DNA of 64,000 nucleotides from Cyanobium sp. Morenito 9A2 (GTDB taxonomy: Bacteria > Cyanobacteriota > Cyanobacteriia > PCC-6307 > Cyanobiaceae), in contig NZ_JAGQBJ010000001.1 in NCBI RefSeq assembly GCF_024345575.1, positions 248,001-312,000 of the forward strand, in the 5' to 3' direction. Below the pieces are notes generated by a model. That model ran no database searches. It was given only the letters and a program-made list of their open reading frames with translations, and had not been told where the DNA came from. Below are positions 61,922-64,000 of the stretch, piece after piece (the stretch's first letter is position 1; each line of letters starts with the position of its first letter). The translations under genes and the position numbers were made by a program.

Positions 61922-62587
61922 ATGCGCTTTGAGCTTGAAGCCCTGCTGAGCCCCGAGACGGCGGCCAGTCTTCGCCTCAGCTTGCTGGCCGAGCACGAGG
62001 CCTGGCGGGCCGGGAGCGCCACCGCCGGCTGGCATGCCCGCCAGGTGAAGCGCAACCGGCAGCTCGATCGCAGCAGTGCCTTGCAACGGTCATTGGCGGA
62101 CCAGGTCAGCGCCGCCCTGCTGGCCGATCCGTTGCTGCAGTCGGCGGCCCTGCCGGTGCGGGTCCATGGGCTCCTGTTCAGCCGCAGCGGCCCCGGTGAC
62201 GGCTATGGCCGCCACGTCGACAACGCCTTCATGGACGGAGGCCGCTCCGACCTCTCCTTCACGGTGTTTCTCTCGCCGCCCGACCACTACGAGGGCGGTG
62301 CGCTGGTGCTGGAGCAGCCCCACGGCGAGGAGGCGTTTCGTTTGCCGGCGGGCCAGGCTTTGGTCTATCCGAGCACGATGCTGCATCGGGTGGAGCCGGT
62401 GAGCGCCGGTGAGCGGCTGGTGGCGGTGGGCTGGGTCCAGAGCCGGGTGCGCAGCGCTGAGCAACGGGAACTGCTGTTCGAGCTGGACACCGCCCGCCGG
62501 ACCCTATTCGCCCAAGGGGGGAAGGGCGAAGTGTTCGATCTGCTGTGCCGGAGCTACAGCAACCTGCTGCGGATGTGGGGAGAGTGA
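61922..62587 (+). CDS. PiuC/PKHD-type Fe(II) hydroxylase
   Basis: A 221-residue Fe2+- and 2-oxoglutarate-dependent dioxygenase of the PiuC/YbiX type. The iron site is GRHVDNAFM (HxD) and MLHRVEPV (distal His), and the 2-oxoglutarate-binding Arg lies in SAGERLVAVGW. Such proteins lie near iron-uptake genes. Here it follows feoB by nine bases on the same strand, consistent with co-regulation. Its substrate is unknown. Confidence 0.88.
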   Translation: MRFELEALLSPETAASLRLSLLAEHEAWRAGSATAGWHARQVKRNRQLDRSSALQRSLADQVSAALLADPLLQSAALPVRVHGLLFSRSGPGDGYGRHVDNAFMDGGRSDLSFTVFLSPPDHYEGGALVLEQPHGEEAFRLPAGQALVYPSTMLHRVEPVSAGERLVAVGWVQSRVRSAEQRELLFELDTARRTLFAQGGKGEVFDLLCRSYSNLLRMWGE

Positions 62588-62622
62588 GATGGTTGAGGGG
62601 CAGGGGCGCGTCCTGGGGCCGC

Positions 62623-63348
62623 TCAGCCGTAGCGCCGCTGCTCCATGGGCAAATCAAGGCAGTAACCGACGCCGTACATCGTCTTGAGGAAGCTCGGCCG
62701 GTGGGGGTTGGGTTCGAGCTTGCCGCGCAGGTGGCGGATCTGGACGCGTAGGCACTCGATCCCGTTCACATCGGCCTCGTAGCCCCAGACCTCGGAGAGG
62801 ACCTCCTCCGGGGAGACCGCCTGGCCGTGGCGCTGCAGCAGGCAGTGGAGCACCTCCAGCTCCAGGCGGGTGAGGCGGATCGCCTGCTCGAACCAGATCG
62901 CCTCCAGGCGCTCGGGCACCAGGGTGAGCGGGCCATAGGTGAGCACCTCCCCGCGCAGGGAGGTGAGCGCCTCCCCCTGGCTGCGCCTGAGCAGGGCGCG
63001 CAGGCGGGCAATCAGCTCCTCGCTGTCGTGGGGCTTGATCACATAGTCATCGGCGCCGGCATTGAAGCCGCTCACCTTGTCGCTGATGGCCCGCAGGGAG
63101 GTGAGGATCACCAGGGGCACAGCGGTGGTGCGGGGATCCCGTTTCAGGCGCATGCAAAGGGTGAGGCCATCCACCTTGGGCAGTAGCAGATCCAGCAGGA
63201 TCAGGTCAGGAACCAGTTGATGCGCCAAGGCCTGGCCCTGGATGCCATCGAGGGCGAACCGCGTGTCGAATCCAACCCCATTGAGCTCTGCGACCAGTCG
63301 TTCGCAGAAGTCAAGATCGTCGTCGATCAGGAGAAGCGTGGGTTTCAT
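62623..63348 (-). CDS. OmpR-family response regulator
   Basis: A 241-residue two-component regulator. Receiver: LLIDDDLDF, phospho-acceptor Asp53 (LILLDLLLPKVDG), VILTSLRA and the conserved Lys in VIKPHDSEEL. DNA-binding winged helix (LTRLELEVLHCLLQRHGQAVSPEEVLSEVWGY and RVQIRHLRGKLEPNP, GVGYCL). The start ATG at 63348 fits. The cognate kinase is not in the window. It ends 35 bases from the convergent PiuC-like gene, and its role is unknown. Confidence 0.88.
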   Translation of the reverse strand: MKPTLLLIDDDLDFCERLVAELNGVGFDTRFALDGIQGQALAHQLVPDLILLDLLLPKVDGLTLCMRLKRDPRTTAVPLVILTSLRAISDKVSGFNAGADDYVIKPHDSEELIARLRALLRRSQGEALTSLRGEVLTYGPLTLVPERLEAIWFEQAIRLTRLELEVLHCLLQRHGQAVSPEEVLSEVWGYEADVNGIECLRVQIRHLRGKLEPNPHRPSFLKTMYGVGYCLDLPMEQRRYG

Positions 63349-63547
63349 TGCAGTCAGGGGATGGGGCGATGGTGGCCCGCTCCCGTCGTCAATGGGTCGC
63401 GTCATGGGTGGTCTAACCCTCAACGCCCTGGTAGAGCTTGTTTGGGCTTTTAACTTTCGATTGCTTTAATCATTGACCCCATTCATGATGTTGAAATCGG
63501 GATAAACGGCCGCGAAGGCCTCATCAACGTCTGGGGTGGCGGGCCCA

Positions 63548-64000
63548 TCAACGTTCCCGGCGTTTCCCCCACCAGCGGCCCAGTTGGCCAGGCCAGTGCT
63601 GGGGCCGATCCCGCGCTTGGAGATGCAGGCTGAGCATGGAGCCCAGCAGAGCGGGGCCCCCGCGCCTCAGCGAGCCGGCCAGGTGCCCGAGCAGGCTGAG
63701 GCTGATCAGCAGCCAGGCGCACAGGTGCAGGCTGTAGACGCTGTGGTGGAGATCACCGTTGCGCAGCCAGTCCTCCTGCATGAGCTTGCCGCTGCCGATG
63801 GCCAGGGCCAGGGCCGCCAGGGGCAGGACGTTGCTGATCCGGCTCAGCTGGCGCCGCCCCAGGGTGAAGGCGTAGAGGCCGAGGAGCAGGGCCAGGGGCA
63901 ACAGGATCACCCCGGCGGTGCCATGCAGGTCGATCCACTCGCCGGGGAACTGCCCGTTCAGGCGGCCCCAGCGGCCGTCATAGCGGCTGTAGACCAGCAG
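63548..64000 (-). CDS. Partial membrane protein, cytochrome b/b6-like
   Basis: The 5' part lies beyond the window end; the open frame runs through position 64000. Visible residues: LLVYSRYDGRWGRLNGQF, EWIDLHGTAGVILLPLALLLGLYAF and later GSGKLMQEDWLRNGDLHHSVYSLHLCAW with a further helix. The spaced His residues (DLHGT, LHHSVYSLH) at helix ends are typical of haem-binding b-type cytochrome domains. The C-terminus at 63548 is basic. Its function is an electron-transfer guess. Confidence 0.65.
   Translation of the reverse strand: MLVYSRYDGRWGRLNGQFPGEWIDLHGTAGVILLPLALLLGLYAFTLGRRQLSRISNVLPLAALALAIGSGKLMQEDWLRNGDLHHSVYSLHLCAWLLISLSLLGHLAGSLRRGGPALLGSMLSLHLQARDRPQHWPGQLGRWWGKRRER

Overview
The window is about two-thirds G+C, densely coding on both strands, and comes from a picocyanobacterium of the Cyanobium/Synechococcus type. 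The markers are a psbA (photosystem II D1) gene, ndhL with its DUF3007 neighbour, an AbrB-like cyanobacterial regulator, small cyanobacterial families (DUF3136, DUF7219, probably DUF3122), a cytochrome c6-like protein, and repeated HIP1 octamers (GCGATCGC, e.g. 13573-13580). No rRNA, CRISPR array or recognisable transposase was seen; the only tRNA found is tRNA-Leu(UAA).

Layout. 1-5 kb: a partial secreted protein, small membrane proteins and a GNAT acetyltransferase coupled to a Nif11-cupin fusion, then a decayed copy of the AbrB-like gene. 5-10 kb: a Rad50/Mre11-like (YhaN/YhaO-like) pair and a c-type cytochrome. 10-23 kb: housekeeping genes (AbrB-like regulator, mscS, trpA, ndhL, tRNA-Leu, phoX, malic enzyme, pyrC) separated by a gene-poor kilobase and a frameshifted gene. 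23-28.5 kb: a four-gene polar amino-acid ABC transporter and a chromate transporter.

28.6-43.2 kb is a sulfur region: serine acetyltransferase, several rhodaneses, two sulfate-binding proteins, Rrf2 and Crp-type (CysR-like) regulators, a two-domain sulfurtransferase, a broken YeeE/YedE permease, cysA-cysT-cysW, and an ArsR/rhodanese/TauE locus resembling BigR-type sulfide-stress loci. A second cysA lies at 54.3 kb. 43.7-52 kb is a defence and toxin-antitoxin island: an XRE regulator, a MntA-HepT pair with a shortened HepT, and a type I restriction locus (hsdR-hsdS-zeta toxin-small antitoxin-like gene-hsdM) in which hsdM carries an in-frame TAG, followed by a GIY-YIG nuclease remnant. 52.5-54.3 kb holds a psbA with the signature residues of the low-oxygen D1' form, interrupted by two compensating frameshifts. 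55-64 kb carries corA, a CHAD protein, pstS with its terminator, a Crp-type regulator, feoA-feoB, a PiuC-like hydroxylase, a response regulator and a partial cytochrome b-like protein.

The most striking overall property is the number of disrupted genes. About ten loci carry premature stops, frameshifts or internal deletions, concentrated in sulfur, defence and stress functions. Either this lineage is shedding accessory genes or the assembly contains indel errors. Read mapping would decide, and the single-base changes (two TAG codons) are harder to explain by homopolymer error than the poly-G indels.
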